Shown here piece after piece: positions 32,039 to 43,985 of a stretch of DNA of 64,000 nucleotides (positions within the stretch are counted from its first letter, which is position 1; each line of letters starts with the position of its first letter). The position numbers were made by a program, and so were the translations under genes. Below the pieces are notes generated by a model, which saw only the letters and a program-made list of their open reading frames with translations, had not been told where the DNA came from and did not search any database. Source of the DNA: Plasmopara viticola (taxonomy: Eukaryota > Oomycota > Peronosporomycetes > Peronosporales > Peronosporaceae); assembly GCA_001695595.3 (NCBI GenBank), contig MBPM02000035.1, positions 372,001 through 436,000 of the forward strand, read 5' to 3'.

Positions 32039-32622
32039 AGTACAATTTTCCGTTCACGAAAGTAGCCAGATACCCAATCTTATTAATAATCCTTTCGTGT
32101 CGTCGTTCTCAGCACGACATGATTAATAAGAAGAGCAAGCTGTTAGATTGTATATCCTACTAATGGTGGTGCATTCTTTGGCATTGCAGTCGGAACGCAG
32201 TTTGTTATGGTAATGAGCATCATTGAGGCATTGCTTACACGTCCTAAATGTGCATACTGAGATCATAACGTTTAAGAAATATTCGCTACTGTTAATGTGA
32301 AAGATGCTTCTTCACGCTAAATTACAATTGATTTATGTCAAAATAGTACTCACTTACAATAAACCGTGTCACGTTTAGATAAAAATATTGATTTGAGCGA
32401 GAGACTTCCATATCAATTGTCTCTAATCTTGTATTGACATGACCAAGTTTTACGAATTAAATACTTGGATCAAAGCATCGTGGGTGGCATCCGGTGCAAG
32501 CTAAATAGTTTCGTCAAATTGTACAGAGATTTTTCCACGAAGCTGAACAGGATCGTACGGTAATTTTCGAGAGAAATCATACCATCATTTGCAGTTTTGT
32601 GTTGCAATCCAGGGACCTCGCT
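32039..32622. repeat. GIP-B upstream block in the inferred ancestral orientation
   Basis: Reverse complement of 29072-29654. The order relative to its gene agrees with GIP-C, which makes this the likely original arrangement. Confidence 0.75.
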
Positions 32623-33127
32623 TAAACCGGCGTTATACCATCACTATTAATATTGAATTTAAAGATGAATTGGACGAAATGCGTACAAAAATGCAATGAA
32701 CATGTTATTTACATGGGCTCAGCAATGCTCCCCGCGCGTATAATCTTGGAGCTGAAAAGTTGTCCACTGTGCTACTTGCCTTCTTCCTTGATGCGTAATA
32801 CTTTACGATGGACATAAAAAGACAGCAAAGTGATTTGCTATCTTAATGCGGCAGTCTATCCGAAATTGCACTGGCAACAGTACAATATGCACTTGCATTG
32901 CATACAACCAGACAGCTTGCTCTTCTTTTTGATCCTGTCGTGTTATGGTAGACAACACGACAGAGTCAATTTAAAGATGGGATTATGGCTATCTTCTTAT
33001 ATAGGATTCCCGGTAAATTTCGATGCATTGTACATTGCAGGCTGTAAAGGTCATGTTTAGTGCACTTTACTGCAAACTAGATTCTGGCACAGCGCAAAAG
33101 ATGGACAAGAACACAAACGGAATTTTT
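32623..33127. other. Unrecognised spacer with a perfect short palindrome
   Basis: No gene is recognised. CTGTCGTGTT and its exact reverse complement AACACGACAG form a hairpin at about 32936-32966. Diverged versions lie beside other GIP genes (for example 29572-29602). Confidence 0.4.
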
Positions 33128-33480
33128 TGCGATCAGACCAATGAGAATGTCCTTCTTACCGCACTCTTGTCCTTGGTCACTGAACCGACTTGTTCGCTTC
33201 ATAGCCTTATACTGCCTGCGCACACGCTCGTACCATCGATATAAAATACCGTGTTGCACTCCTTGAAACCCCACGCTCTTAGTTCGACACGTCATAAAGT
33301 GTGCCGCCGGGATAAACCAGTCCATGGCCCTTGCATCATGTCAATCTGGATGTCCGAGTTGTCTACGTTGCGGACTTGAACGTGGTCGGTGTGGCCAGTC
33401 TCGCAAGATGAAATTGATGGTCCCAAATAGAGAACTGGTGTGAATTGAAACGACTGGATTCCGCTAATTATCGGTCGTGC
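33128..33480 (-). pseudogene. GIP-like pseudogene, copy G (central fragment)
   Basis: On the minus strand, a V-V-S-I-H-T segment is followed by a D-W-P-H/L-A-T-like loop, an R-A-M-D/W-G equivalent, W-G-F-K-E-C, then F-Y-I-D-G-T-S-V-C-A-G-S and D-I-L-I-G-L-I. These are the successive landmarks of the GIP second half in order. Frame shifts and stops interrupt it. The Ser loop is lost, and both termini are missing. Confidence 0.6.
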
Positions 33481-33657
33481 GACACAAAAGTAGCGAGCTC
33501 TGTTTGTTCAGGTCAAAGCCGTCACGGTGATGAATGCATTTTTCCCCACAGCCATTTTTCGGGAAGAGGCCACATGCATACAATGCCACTGCAGCGAATA
33601 TGACTATGTTGACAGCGTGCAATCAAGTAGGACGCTGTGCCAGTGATTCATTGAATA

Positions 33658-33804
33658 GTATACTACTACTACTCGACAGTAAGGAGTATACTACTACTCA
33701 CTAGTAAGGAGTATACTATTACTCACCAGTGAGGAGTATACTACTTCTTCTCATGAGGAGTATACTACTACTCACCAGTAAGGAGTATACTACTTCTACT
33801 CGTC
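33658..33804 (+). repeat. Minisatellite, about 25-bp unit, 5-6 copies
   Basis: The repeated unit is about GAGTATACTACTACTCACYA followed by GTAAG. One unit is 24 bp and the first and last are imperfect. Units are adjacent with no spacers, so it is not a CRISPR array. It lies just upstream of GIP pseudogene G. Confidence 0.85.
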
Positions 33805-35377
33805 ACTTTTTATCTGACCCTAGATCGAATTAATTTAACTACTTAGACTAACTTTGCAGTAAATTATCGTTTAAAAGCGGTAAATGCGAGCTACGGATAT
33901 GCCGAAGTCAAACTTTTCACCAAACATTAATAATCTCGCGCTATCAGCACGATCTTACTCGCTTTTGTGGCTTTGTCTGCATCTGATCTCCGACAGGGCT
34001 CTTGAGCAGATGCACAAAATTGTTTTCGCTCGTTTGGGCAATGAACGCGAGAATTTTGCATTACTCAAAGTCGCAAAAGCATCTTAAAACAAAGTGGCTG
34101 GCTCCTGTTAATGTTTTTTAGAGAGAAACCAAATCGTATGCTCAAAGCGCATATATAAAACCGTTATCAGATAGTATGGTCAGCGCTTTTCGGCTATTGG
34201 GTTACGGTGTTATACAATGAAGTGAGCAAAACACGCTGAAAAGAGGTAAAGAGAGCTATATCAATTATGTAAAGAGGCCACAAAGGTCGCATATTTATAG
34301 CTTGGGAGCTCGTGATTTAATCTAAGCTAATGTACTACACGTATATTGTAATTCGGTGGCTTTATACGTACCAAGACCCGTTAGGACAGTACAGGATGTA
34401 TTTCGTTGCTCCAAAAAATCAAGTTTTTGCACTTTTACAATATCGGATAAATTCTACGCAATTCCCGAAATCGTCCAGTTGGTATCAAAGCACCATGAAT
34501 ATAGTATTGGGTTGCTTCTTCTATTTTAGAAAAAGGCCGTTCATAAATCTGGAAGTGCTATTTATTACCTTCGCTTTTTCTGCACTTTTGAGATTCATTT
34601 TCTGATTTGATTTTTGAGTTTGCACACACGGTACGTGAATACATTCTTTAGAAAGCGTGATCAAATAATATACATTAGTAAAGAATTTGCTTCCAGAAGT
34701 AACGTGTATTTCAGATACATAATCAGGAACCATAGAGTTGACTTAGCTATAGCTATTGCGAGTCAGAGCGAGCTAACATAATATTAAAGGTTGGCTACAA
34801 AGCTTCGGGACGGCGCAGGCCACTCTGTCTGCAGGAGATGCTAACCAGCCATTTTAATGTATTAACTTGTACATACAATATTTTGTGGCGTATTTTGTAG
34901 ATATCATAACCCGTTAAAGGAAATACGTAAGCGGATCGCTGCGACAGTCGATATTCTGACTGTGACGTCTTACTATAATTCGGCCGATGTTTTCCTTCTT
35001 CTCGAGCGTATTTGGCTGGAAAGCGCGCAAATTCTATACTGTACTGCAAGCAACTAATTGCATGTGTATTATTTTGATGCAGGAGGGGTTTCACTGTGCT
35101 TCTTACTTTCTTTAATCATGAGTAATATTGTTGGTACGCTAAAACAGCGCATTCATTTGCGACCTATTTCATCGCAAAGACACAAACTTCTTAAGGCGCT
35201 TGAGCTCCTTCACTAACAAATTACGTCTGCCATTGAATGCTTTTAACACAAGGAGGGATCCGGCCAATTCTCGATTGTCCAAGAATTTTTGCAGCCATTA
35301 GTACGATATACAATCTGACAGCTGACTTTTCTGGTTTATTTTTATTAATGTCGTCCACAAAAAGACAGAAATGTTCA
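33805..35377. other. No gene recognised; some GIP-flank sequence
   Basis: 33805-34800 shows nothing I can identify. Around 34960-35100 the sequence resembles, in reverse, 48470-48590. Around 35100-35340 a weak copy of the GIP upstream block seen at 12120-12290 occurs (CATTCATTTGCGACCTATT, GTACGATATACAATCTGACAG). Confidence 0.4.
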
Positions 35378-35479
35378 GCCTGCAGTTATCTGGACCATTG
35401 CTCAAATCTGTAAATCAAACGCATTCTCACAAACGTGATTCTTTTATGTATACAAAACGAGCCAGAAATACATCGTTGA

Positions 35480-36042
35480 GTTAGCGCGTAAGCTTTCTCG
35501 AAAGCCTCACCATCACGATATGGTGTTCTAGTTGCCCCCCACACTCGTGCTCACTACTGGATTATGCGTCGAATTTAAGGTTCTTTTCGACGAGTTGGCA
35601 GGTAGGCACAGACACTGGACGGGGATCGAATTCAGGTCGCGTCAGTTTACTTTCACCCGGAGTACAATTTTGGTACCGGGAGCTATGATTTTGCTCTGTT
35701 GAAATTGGCCAAACGACCACGTTCGAGCCCGTCCTGCTTCCTAATGCGAACGAGTCGGACACTGACATGATGGCAAGAGCTATGGGCTGGGGCTTTCCAA
35801 CAGCACATTACTGCTGGCTGTCAAACCGGAAGTGTGGAGCTGGGAGGACTGCTTTGTGGAACTTAATATTGATAGTACGAGCATATTCGCGGGTGGCGTC
35901 AAGGATATGGACGCGTGCGAGGGTGATAATGGAGGTCCACTAATTAAAGAGCAGGAATATGGTGACATTCTCATTGCTCCGGTTGGTTCCGCGCGTGTCG
36001 TCCGCTGTCCCATGGATTGACTTCACGATTGCGAGTCTTTAA
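35480..36042 (+). pseudogene. GIP-like pseudogene, copy F1
   Basis: The N-terminal third, including the signal peptide, is missing. Recognisable pieces in order are T-L-V-L-T-like sequence with G-L-C in the place of the catalytic His site, S-V-Y-F-H-P-E-Y-N-F-G, S-Y-D-F-A-L-L-K-L, A-M-G-W-G, V-W-S-W-E-D-C, F-A-G-G-V and E-G-D-N-G-G-P-L-I-K-E (nucleophile Asn, as in D). They fall in different frames. A deletion near 35980 removes the G-W-G to F-S-R loop before the terminal S-L stop. Confidence 0.75.
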
Positions 36043-36492
36043 AAGCAATCACTCTACGACCATTGGGTTTTCTTTACATAGCCACTTTAAAAATGTTTAT
36101 TGGTAATAACATTAATCAGTTGTACTATCGGCCGGGTAGCGCAGACCAGACCATTTGGTCACGGTTCTACATTTGAACGCCGGAAAAGTTTCTGTCAATG
36201 CGAGCATGGGTTCTCGCTAAGAATACTTTGACAGGAGCTGCGCGAAAAAAAAAATGATCACTTGGCGTTCTACTCGACACACCCCGTAAACACAATAATA
36301 TTTGGCTCAGTAGCATTGTCTGCACCTGAATCTCATTATGCTCTTCACAATATTTGGAAGAGTAGCATTTCTCACCGTTACCTATAGGCGTTGGAAGCAT
36401 TTATGACCCATACAAGAAGCGCCCTTCGATACGTAATTCTGAGCAGTCGCTGACGATCTAGCTACGGAAAGGACCTATAATAGAGCGAATTG

Positions 36493-36638
36493 TGTTGAGT
36501 AAAAGGTAAACACCGAAGTGAATATATAAATCTAGACTAATAAACGGCTGACATATGGAATTACTAATTGTGACGTACTTGTAAATACTGTGACGCCATT
36601 TACCTGTTCAGCATGCATTCAGCAGTCTATTTTTAACA
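36493..36638 (-). mobile_element. Copia LTR (146 bp), 3' end of minus-strand element
   Basis: On the minus strand it begins TGTTAAAAATAG and ends TACTCAACA, with TGTT/AACA terminal inverted repeats. A purine-rich GCGGTGAGTGGGAG tract immediately precedes it, as expected for the polypurine tract. The same LTR is at 60641-60786 (-), and a truncated copy is at 59385-59525 (+). Confidence 0.8.
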
Positions 36639-37910
36639 CTCCCACTCACCGCTAATGCTGTGTGTGCTTTGGTGCTGACTTGGTCTTGATTTCGAAGGCT
36701 TCGCGCAGATATTTCAGCATCTTGGTTCCAAGTGCCTTGTCAGCATATCTGCAAGCTGACTCATCGTGTCGATGTAATGGATCTTCAAGAGTCCTTATTG
36801 CACGTTCTCACGAATAAAGTGGTGCTTTATGTCCACATGCTTCGTCCTAGCATGGTATCCAGCGTTATTGGCCAACGCAATAGCACCTTGATTGTCTTCC
36901 CTTACCCGTGTTCCTTCAACTTGCTCGTGACCCATGTCCTTTAGCATTGCCTGCGTCCAAAGAACTTCTTGTGTGCGTGGACTGAGAGCCATATACTCAG
37001 CTTCCCCTGAGCTCAGCGCAGGTGCTAGCCAGTACTTCGACTGGCACGCTCGCAATCATGACCATAATGTCCGAGATTGAGCGGCTGTCATCCGTGTTGC
37101 TGCCTCAATCTGCACCCGAGTATGCTTTAACCGCAACGCTCCTACTTCCTCGATAGACGATACCGATTCGGCGCGTAGTCTTCAGATACCGTTCGACTCG
37201 AATTGCTGCGGTCCATTGTTGAAGTCTCGAGTTCTCCAGAAAACGTGATAGCTGTGTCACCACGTAAGCAATATCAGGCCGAGTACATGTCGTTATGTAC
37301 AGCAAGCATCCAATCTAAGAGCGATAGGGCTTTGACCGCATTGTCAACACTCCCTCTTCCGTTGTTGGTGACTGCTTTGGTGGCAACTTCAATCCTGATA
37401 GGCATGGGTTATCAACGCTCTTGGCATCTTGTTGACCGAATCGCTTGACCATGTCGTCGATGCAGCGAGTCTGTTCAATCATCAATGTTCCAGCTGACCT
37501 GTCGTGATCAATTTTCATGCCCAAAATAAATTTCGCCTTGCCCAGCTCCTTCATCTTGAAAGCATTCTTGAGTACTCCCTTCACTTGATTATTTCTTTGC
37601 TGGTTCTTGCTGCGATAATCATGTCATTCACATGTAGTCCAACGTAAGCAATTTTTTTTTACTGCTCTTGACATATACACATTAATCTGCCCCGCAAATC
37701 TTGAAGCCATCTCTCACGAAGACACGATGTATCGTCTTGCTCCAGGCACTTGCTGCTTGCTTAAGTCCGTAAATAGCCTTGTTTAGTTGACATATGTATC
37801 CTTGACCATTGTCGACACCAAGCAGAACTTCCATAAAACGTTGTCCGTCAACACACTGTTGAGAAAAGCCGTGTCGACGCCCAGCTGTTCCATTTGTGGT
37901 GCTCACTGTC
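36639..37910 (-). pseudogene. Ty1/Copia RT-RNase H remnant, left arm
   Basis: From high to low coordinates: RT segment (Q-L-N-K-A-I-Y-G-L-K-Q-A-A-S-A-W, 37750-37810), F-K-M-K-E-L-G-K-A-K-F-I-L-G-M (37500-37560), R-P-D-I-A-Y-V-V-T-Q-L-S-R-F (37230-37280), then RNase H with S-G-E-A-E-Y-M-A-L-S (36985-37015), D-N-Q-G-A-I-A-L-A-N-N and K-H-V-D-I-K-H-H-F-I-R. The RT catalytic Y-V-D-D stretch is damaged by a frame change near 37640-37680. Upstream it joins pre-integrase-like sequence directly, so the integrase is deleted. The missing part of this type of element lies at 49577-51270. Confidence 0.8.
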
Positions 37911-39380
37911 TTTAACGTTGCGTTACCTAGTTGACAATGCTAAATCTCGGCTTTAATTGAGTGCATGGCACTCCGCGTCGCCGTCCGTGATAAAATAGTT
38001 CAGAATGCCTTGCTTTTGGCCCGTCACCACGTGCTCCTTACCACACCCTTGTCACCGGTAATCTTCACCGTTATACCTTGAGCTGCCCCAGCCAGCAGTA
38101 AATACACTTTCTTGGTCAGGTCCTATGCGTGAAGCGTGACCTTTAGACCTGCTCTAACCCACAAATGAGGCTGCGCAACGGTTTGTGAGTCATGCAAATT
38201 AAACTTCACCTCGGTCTTTGCACTCGACACACTCCAAGGCATCTTTCTTTCCGTGTAATCGATTAGCAGCGCATTGGTGCAGTACCGTTATGCATCCGAC
38301 ATGAACCAACTATCGCTCTGAAACGCCTCAATGCACTAAACACTACTTGGACTTATTGCATAAATTATTTAAGCATAAGATGTAAAGCCCGTCATTGCGT
38401 GAACCGCATTGGCATTGCAGACTTCATAATTTACAGTTTGTCAACGAATGTGGTAATCCCCTCGCTTGTCACATATGAAGCCCGCTTAAGAAGACGCCAC
38501 ACGTGCTGCTTCTTCAAATGCTGCTTGACAAAAAACAGTCGCTACCTCTGGCGCACCTTCTCTTGCTCATAAGGATCTTAGATGTGACATATACACGTAT
38601 TTGGTGTTCATTCCGCGATTGACTTGACCCCGAATACCAAATTTTGAGTGACGAGGCGAAAACCTTTGCCGAAGCATCAAGTTGAAGCGATCGATGAGCT
38701 CTTCGAGAAGCATCAAAAGGTCGAACCTATGCGTAAAGTAAATCATTGCACTGCGGTCCGACCTCCTGCGTGAAGAAAGCAACATGTGATGGGCAAATTG
38801 ATCATTTTTTTATAAGCTGAGCGATGCCACCATCCCGCTCGGAAACTACCTCTTGCCTCTTGGTAGAAATGTAAACAGCGTTCGAGATCTGATGTAATGA
38901 CTCTATCAGATCCGTATGCAAGACAAAGACGTTTTTCTAAAGGCTGTGAACGCTCCAAATAGTATACTTCGAGAATAGCTTCTGGTGCCACAAGTGCTGA
39001 AAAGGTAGACCTTTTCAATCGCATAATGGTCAACATTCTCCGTCACATGCGAGACTTTGCTCCACGACGGTGTTTTTGTCCATACAAAAGCTGAGCACAA
39101 TCAAGCGATCTAGAAGTTCATCTTAAGAATCTTTAATTGTAAGTGACGCTAAAAAATCAGATCTAAAAGAGAGTATCTTCTGCGCGCTAAAGATCCCAGT
39201 CCTTGGTTGTTCTACAAGGAAGAATTGGAGATCAAGGCGGGCAATATCGGCGCACAACGTAGAACGGGAATCAACTACGGCAATGGTTGGGTCAGCTATT
39301 TACAATAGCTCGCGCGGAATTATACTGAAATGGTTTAGCCGCTAACCCGCTTGCTCTAGAAAGACACTGAGTGAAAGGGG
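37911..39380. repeat. Arm-repeat sequence between the Copia and Gypsy remnants
   Basis: Reverse match to 56620-58150. The part near 37940-38110 reads on the minus strand as the Copia pre-integrase segment (G-I-T-V-K-I-T-G-D). The rest has no domain I recognise. The left arm alone lacks about 73 bp near 38455. Confidence 0.5.
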
Positions 39381-39399
39381 GAGCAACAAACACAGAATG

Positions 39400-40440
39400 A
39401 GTTTGGGCCCATCAGCGGATTTGTGCGAAGCCTCTGTGCTTGCAGTCCCTGACATTTCCAAGCCAATTCATGTTGTTTTCATTCGGATGTGCATCTATGC
39501 AACACGATAGCAATGGTCATGAGAGAGTTATCTTCAATCAATCGAGACATTTGAAGTCAGCGAAAGAAGGAGCTACTCGCGAGGAAGTATGCCCTTGTCA
39601 TGTTCCAAGTTCACTTTCTGGGTGAATAGCGCTTCGTGACCTACTCAGATCATACATAATTGTCCACTGCAGAAAAGACCCCTCATATGTACCAAGGAAT
39701 GGCAAGGTGTATTTCATGTAAAAATTTGTCGTACAATATAAGTGTGAAAGAAGAATCATTTTGTCTGATGCGCTCTCGATACGTCTTACTGCGAAGCAGT
39801 AGAGATATGGTGCGCTATCTCAAAGATTGAAGGGATGAGAGTCTACAAAAGCTGTCGCAAAATAGCAATCGAGGATCGACCGACAATCAGGTCGCGAAAG
39901 ATTACTTCGATCTGGGATTAACGAGGAAGAATACCATAAAGTATGGTCCCAATTGGCATTGTCTGCTGTTCAATTACCATGATAGTCTCCTGAGGGTCAC
40001 TTCGGGCATAAGAGGACTTTTTAAGTCTTTCGTGACCATTATTGGCCCTTAAAACACAAATTAGTACGCAAACACATGTGCACGTGTGGGGTGTATCAGC
40101 GCGTAAAGCCTTCGAGTTCAGGTCAGGCTCAACTTCGTCCACTTCCTGTCCTGAGTGACAGTTGGGAGTTCGTGAGCATTGACTTCGTCTCAAACCTTTC
40201 AGCAGACTTGCAAGGGTAAAACGGCGTATTTGTCAAAGGAGACTCAACTAGCAAGATGGTCCATGTGACAGTCATTCGAGATGTATCGACGCGGAATTAA
40301 CAGCACTTGTTTTAGTAGATACTATGTTTCAACTTCATGGTTTGCATGAAGGCATCGTTTTCAATCGAGACTCTCAGCTCACCCCCGGCTTATGCGAACA
40401 GTGGTCAAATGCCTATGGACGACGACGAAAAATAAACGGG
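39400..40440 (+). pseudogene. Ty3/Gypsy RNase H-integrase remnant, left arm
   Basis: RNase H is recognisable at 39470-39570 (M-Q-H-D-S-N-G-H-E-R-V-I, then S-R-H-L). Zinc-finger-like integrase N-terminus follows at about 39930-40100. The integrase core has S-I-D-F-V-S-N-L at about 40160-40185, a S-K-M-V-H-V-T-V segment near 40250, and a F-Q-L-H-G, then F-N-R-D-S-Q-L segment near 40330-40380. Stops interrupt the frame at several places. Confidence 0.7.
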
Positions 40441-40506
40441 ACAAGGGACGAAAAGCGCAAGTAACGACTAGCACTTTCTTTCACTACTCGTTTGTTTTGC
40501 GGCAAT

Positions 40507-40594
40507 GACCAACTATTCGGGCGCAACCATCTGGGACCGCCGATGCTTATTTGTGCATCGGCGGTCCGAGATGATTGTGCCCGGATAGTTGGTC
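40507..40594. repeat. Long imperfect hairpin (88 bp), left arm
   Basis: GACCAACTATTCGGGCGCAA at the start pairs with the reverse complement of the end (TTGTGCCCGGATAGTTGGTC). The inner arms GGACCGCCGATGC/GCATCGGCGGTCC are perfect around a loop of about 9 bases. The counterpart in the right arm is at 55376-55463. Only one side survives at about 23173-23215. It may be a tiny inverted-repeat element or a retroelement RNA structure. Confidence 0.7.
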
Positions 40595-43500
40595 GTTCTG
40601 GTTGGCTTAGATAGTTGACTGTCTAAATCGTGGCAGGGAACTGTGAGCTCAGCATCTGATAGACAAGTCTACTTTGCAATTTTTAAGTAGTGCTCGCACG
40701 ACAATTCTATTGGGTTTTGAACCAAAGCCTCGGTTTCCCTGACTTGACATCCACTTTGCCCCCTTAAAAAAGCATCCGCCCGAAACAAGAGTAAGGGAAC
40801 GAACGTTTGTACGAGAAATTCAAATGCAGACGGTGCTTGAAAGAGCAATTTATGGTAATTGGTATGTAGAGTGATCAAGCTGGAGTACCTAACTTGCAAG
40901 TTGGACAAGTCAACTTTAAGCACAAGATTTACAAGGCATAGGCTATCATCCGCCTTACGATGATAATTTCTCAGTTGTAGTTGATTAGTTGTGCTAGTAA
41001 TGCGCATGATGCATGGTCACGACTAAAAGAAAATTTGAGACAAAGAGTCTGGCGAGTAACATTTGTTTTCGTCATCGGTTCTTGGAGGTCGAGACGAAGG
41101 CGTTTTGAAGAATATAAACAAGATCTAGACCATATAGAAGAACCCAGACGCAGTAAGCAGTTCAACTGATCAGGACGACTTATTTAGACCGGTTTTTAGA
41201 AATCTAAGCGAGTTGTACGCGTGTCTTATCACAGCATTAGAGGCAGAAAAAATCCGTTGTCGCTTACAACTAATTAATTGTCCAATGCTGCTATGGCTAG
41301 CCGGTTTTCGTGTAAACTAAGCTCAACCGTATACCGCCGTCGATTTGCAAAACTTACACCTTGTAAATAAAATCTGCAGATCTTGGCTAATTTTATAGGT
41401 AAAAAGCTCACTGTCGGGAATCGTAGTTTAAGATATAATTAGCAGTGCTGACGTAGACTTTGCTTAATAGAAGCGTGACTTCAGGCCTGTTATCATTTCA
41501 TAATATCAAAAGCCAATATGCGTCACTTATCACGACTGCCGCACTCAAAGAATTATTATTATGATTTGTCAATTCCGAGACCTAGTGTATTCGTTACACT
41601 TTTAAAACATGAAGTAAATTTACTCTAATTTTTTGAAGAACAAACAGCTGATTCATATGCTATCTAGCAATGTAATGTATACTTCCGCGCAAAGGTCGAT
41701 GGACCAAGTGCTGCATCTCTATTAGCTCTTTGATACTAAGCACTGCTTTCTTTTGACATTCGGACTAACGCCTGAATTGAATCACACAAATTGGTAGTAT
41801 TAACTAGTATAGATATTTAGATCGTGTATGTCGTTATACCCTGACCTGTAGCTTGCATTATCAAGTCGCTCCGTTTAAATGGTAATTGCATACGCTGCAC
41901 CTACCTAAGCCAGTTTTAATGCTGCCCAACGCTCGTTTGCGAGTGACCAGTATGCTCGATATGCACTTCACGTACTCCAGTATAAACTACAATCAATTGT
42001 TGTAGCCTGGATGGCCGCAGCTTAGAGCAACAACCTTAATATGACACAAGAGCATGAAGTGCAATAACGATAGATAAACATCTTTTGAACTCTTCGATCG
42101 CGGTTGGAGTACAAGTTTTTGTCCGACAATCCGGTTGTTTTTTACGAAGAAATGTTGGCCTTCATAAGTGCTAATAATATAAGAGCTGCGAGCGACGCAC
42201 ATCTATTAGAGTCAGATTGTAACAGGTTCTTTCTTACGCAGACTATCGATCTTGTTTGAAAGCTAAAATAAGTACCGTCAATGCTAGCCGTAACGGTGGT
42301 GTGCACAAAAATGCGCTCATGAAATGTCGATGATGACCAAGGATCACTATAGCATCTAGTACAAAGTTCCTAAAAGGTCTACTTTCTGATCGTTTTTGCG
42401 ACAGTCTGAGAAAAAAGGGCGAGTAAAGCGGCAATTCCAATATGAGCTTGTTGGGCCTTACACTGGTCGTCAGCTACCGTCGGACAGTCGTCGTGTGGCC
42501 TATGCTCTACAACACCATACCAAGGTCAGCAAGGCGGCTTCCAAGAATTTTGAGATGCGCTGCTCGTGGCCGCGACGCCTCTAGTTTTGTAGCAGTAAGC
42601 GTTGTATAATAGAAAGCGCGGATACGTGATTAAAAGCGGGGCCTTGCTCTCCGACGATAGACTTAAATAATAGTTCAAGGGGAGATTATAAATGCGGTCA
42701 CGCGATCTTTCTTCTCGGTACATGCTAGCAGTGCAGCGCCGATGATAAAACTGAACGCGTCACGGACGACAAGGTCTAAACCAGCTTCTAATTCGCTCTA
42801 TAGATCCGGCAAGGTCTAAATCAGCTTCTAATTCGCTCTATTTGAACCAACCAAATGCTTCTTCGTGCTGGATTTCGAGTCCACTATTTTTTATTATTAA
42901 TAAGATAAAACAGTGGTCTTGCTACATTTACGTAACTTGCGCTAGGTATTTGAAACGGCCGAGCCACTTTCGTAATTCCGTCTATGACAACAGAATTGCC
43001 CAACATACAATGACCTTGGCATTATTAGAATGTGTTAAAAAGACATGTTTTTTAGCACCCTTGAATAAGCTTTCTTATATGCTGGAGGTACATTTATATG
43101 CATTAGTGTAGAATTTACTCTTGCGCGTGGACTTGAGCACTGTCTGCAAGTAAGCAATGTGGTTTTTCATGCCTGTCTTCTTATTCGATGGACAATATTG
43201 TCATCGACCTATGTCTGTGCATACGCCATGTGTTCCTAATCAACTGAGCCACCATGCGATAAAGCTTTACAAGTCCTTTTATGAGCTTATGGATTCTCAC
43301 CTACCACTACTGCTCAGAATGCTGTCAACGGTCAATTATACGTCATTCTTTCACTTGATAGTATTCGCCGCTTAATTTAAGTGTGCTGTATTTTGTACAT
43401 TCTGTCATACTGTTTTTCAGCACAACTTTTCTGGAATCGGCACCTGTGGTGAAGTTGGTGTACTCATTTAGCTCATTTAAGGCGAGTGCTTTGTACAATA

Positions 43501-43985
43501 TAGTATTTGGCCTTCTGACACGAACCAAATCCGCATCATATTTCTAGCGAAATCGTTTGTCAATGACGTCACACTGTTTATTTACTTGAGATCACTTTCG
43601 TGCAACACAGTGTATAGGCTCCAGAATTCAATGTTGTAATGCTTATCAGTTGGTGATCCCGAGGGTGGGTGTTGTGAGATCATATTCTGATTTATCTGCC
43701 TTAAATTATATTACAGATATGACGAATGCTTCAAAAAAAAGATCCACGCACACCTTCTGTTTACAGGTCGTAAGGTAAATATTTCGGCAATTATGTCGGC
43801 CTTATAAGCCTCGCCAAACTCTTGTTTTGATCGTACCATTTCCTCTCTAAAAAAGATTGTTTAACCGGGAGGTATTGCCATTTACCGACATGTCTGCGTT
43901 AGACACACAAACAGACCTATCACTGCTTGATGAGCGTCATGCGTTGCCGTACTCTTTTTTAAAGATTGACGGTCTCTAAGTGGAC
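40595..43985 (-). repeat. Inner half of left arm, mostly non-coding
   Basis: Short conserved frames occur but carry no named domain, except the Gypsy RT/RNase H junction remnant (R-D-A-S region) on the minus strand near 42630-42880. All of it mirrors 51985-55375. Confidence 0.5.

Larger units (their letters stand above)
35378..39778. repeat. Segmental duplication, first copy (direct partner 59526-64000)
   Basis: Offset is 24148 bp from 35378 to about 38450, then 24221-24222 because this copy lacks about 73 bp near 38455 that the partner keeps. Differences between the copies are few by eye. It contains GIP pseudogene F, a Copia 3' end with LTR, and the start of the Gypsy remnant. Confidence 0.85.
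36493..43985. repeat. Left arm of a large inverted repeat
   Basis: Matches the reverse complement of 51985-59525. Paired landmarks sum to a nearly constant 95970-96060: LTR, Copia RT/RNase H, Gypsy integrase, the long hairpin at 40507, and the RNase H junction near 42700. The arms differ by scattered substitutions and small indels, so the event is not brand new. The inner match ends near 43979. Confidence 0.85.

Noticed and set aside
33658..33804. Possible CRISPR array
   Set aside because: Units are directly adjacent without unique spacers and the context is eukaryotic, so it is a minisatellite.
42396..42584. Frames conserved between the palindrome arms as real genes (for example 42396-42584 and 53383-53571)
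   Set aside because: Their conservation is explained by the duplication. They overlap other conserved frames and carry no known domain.
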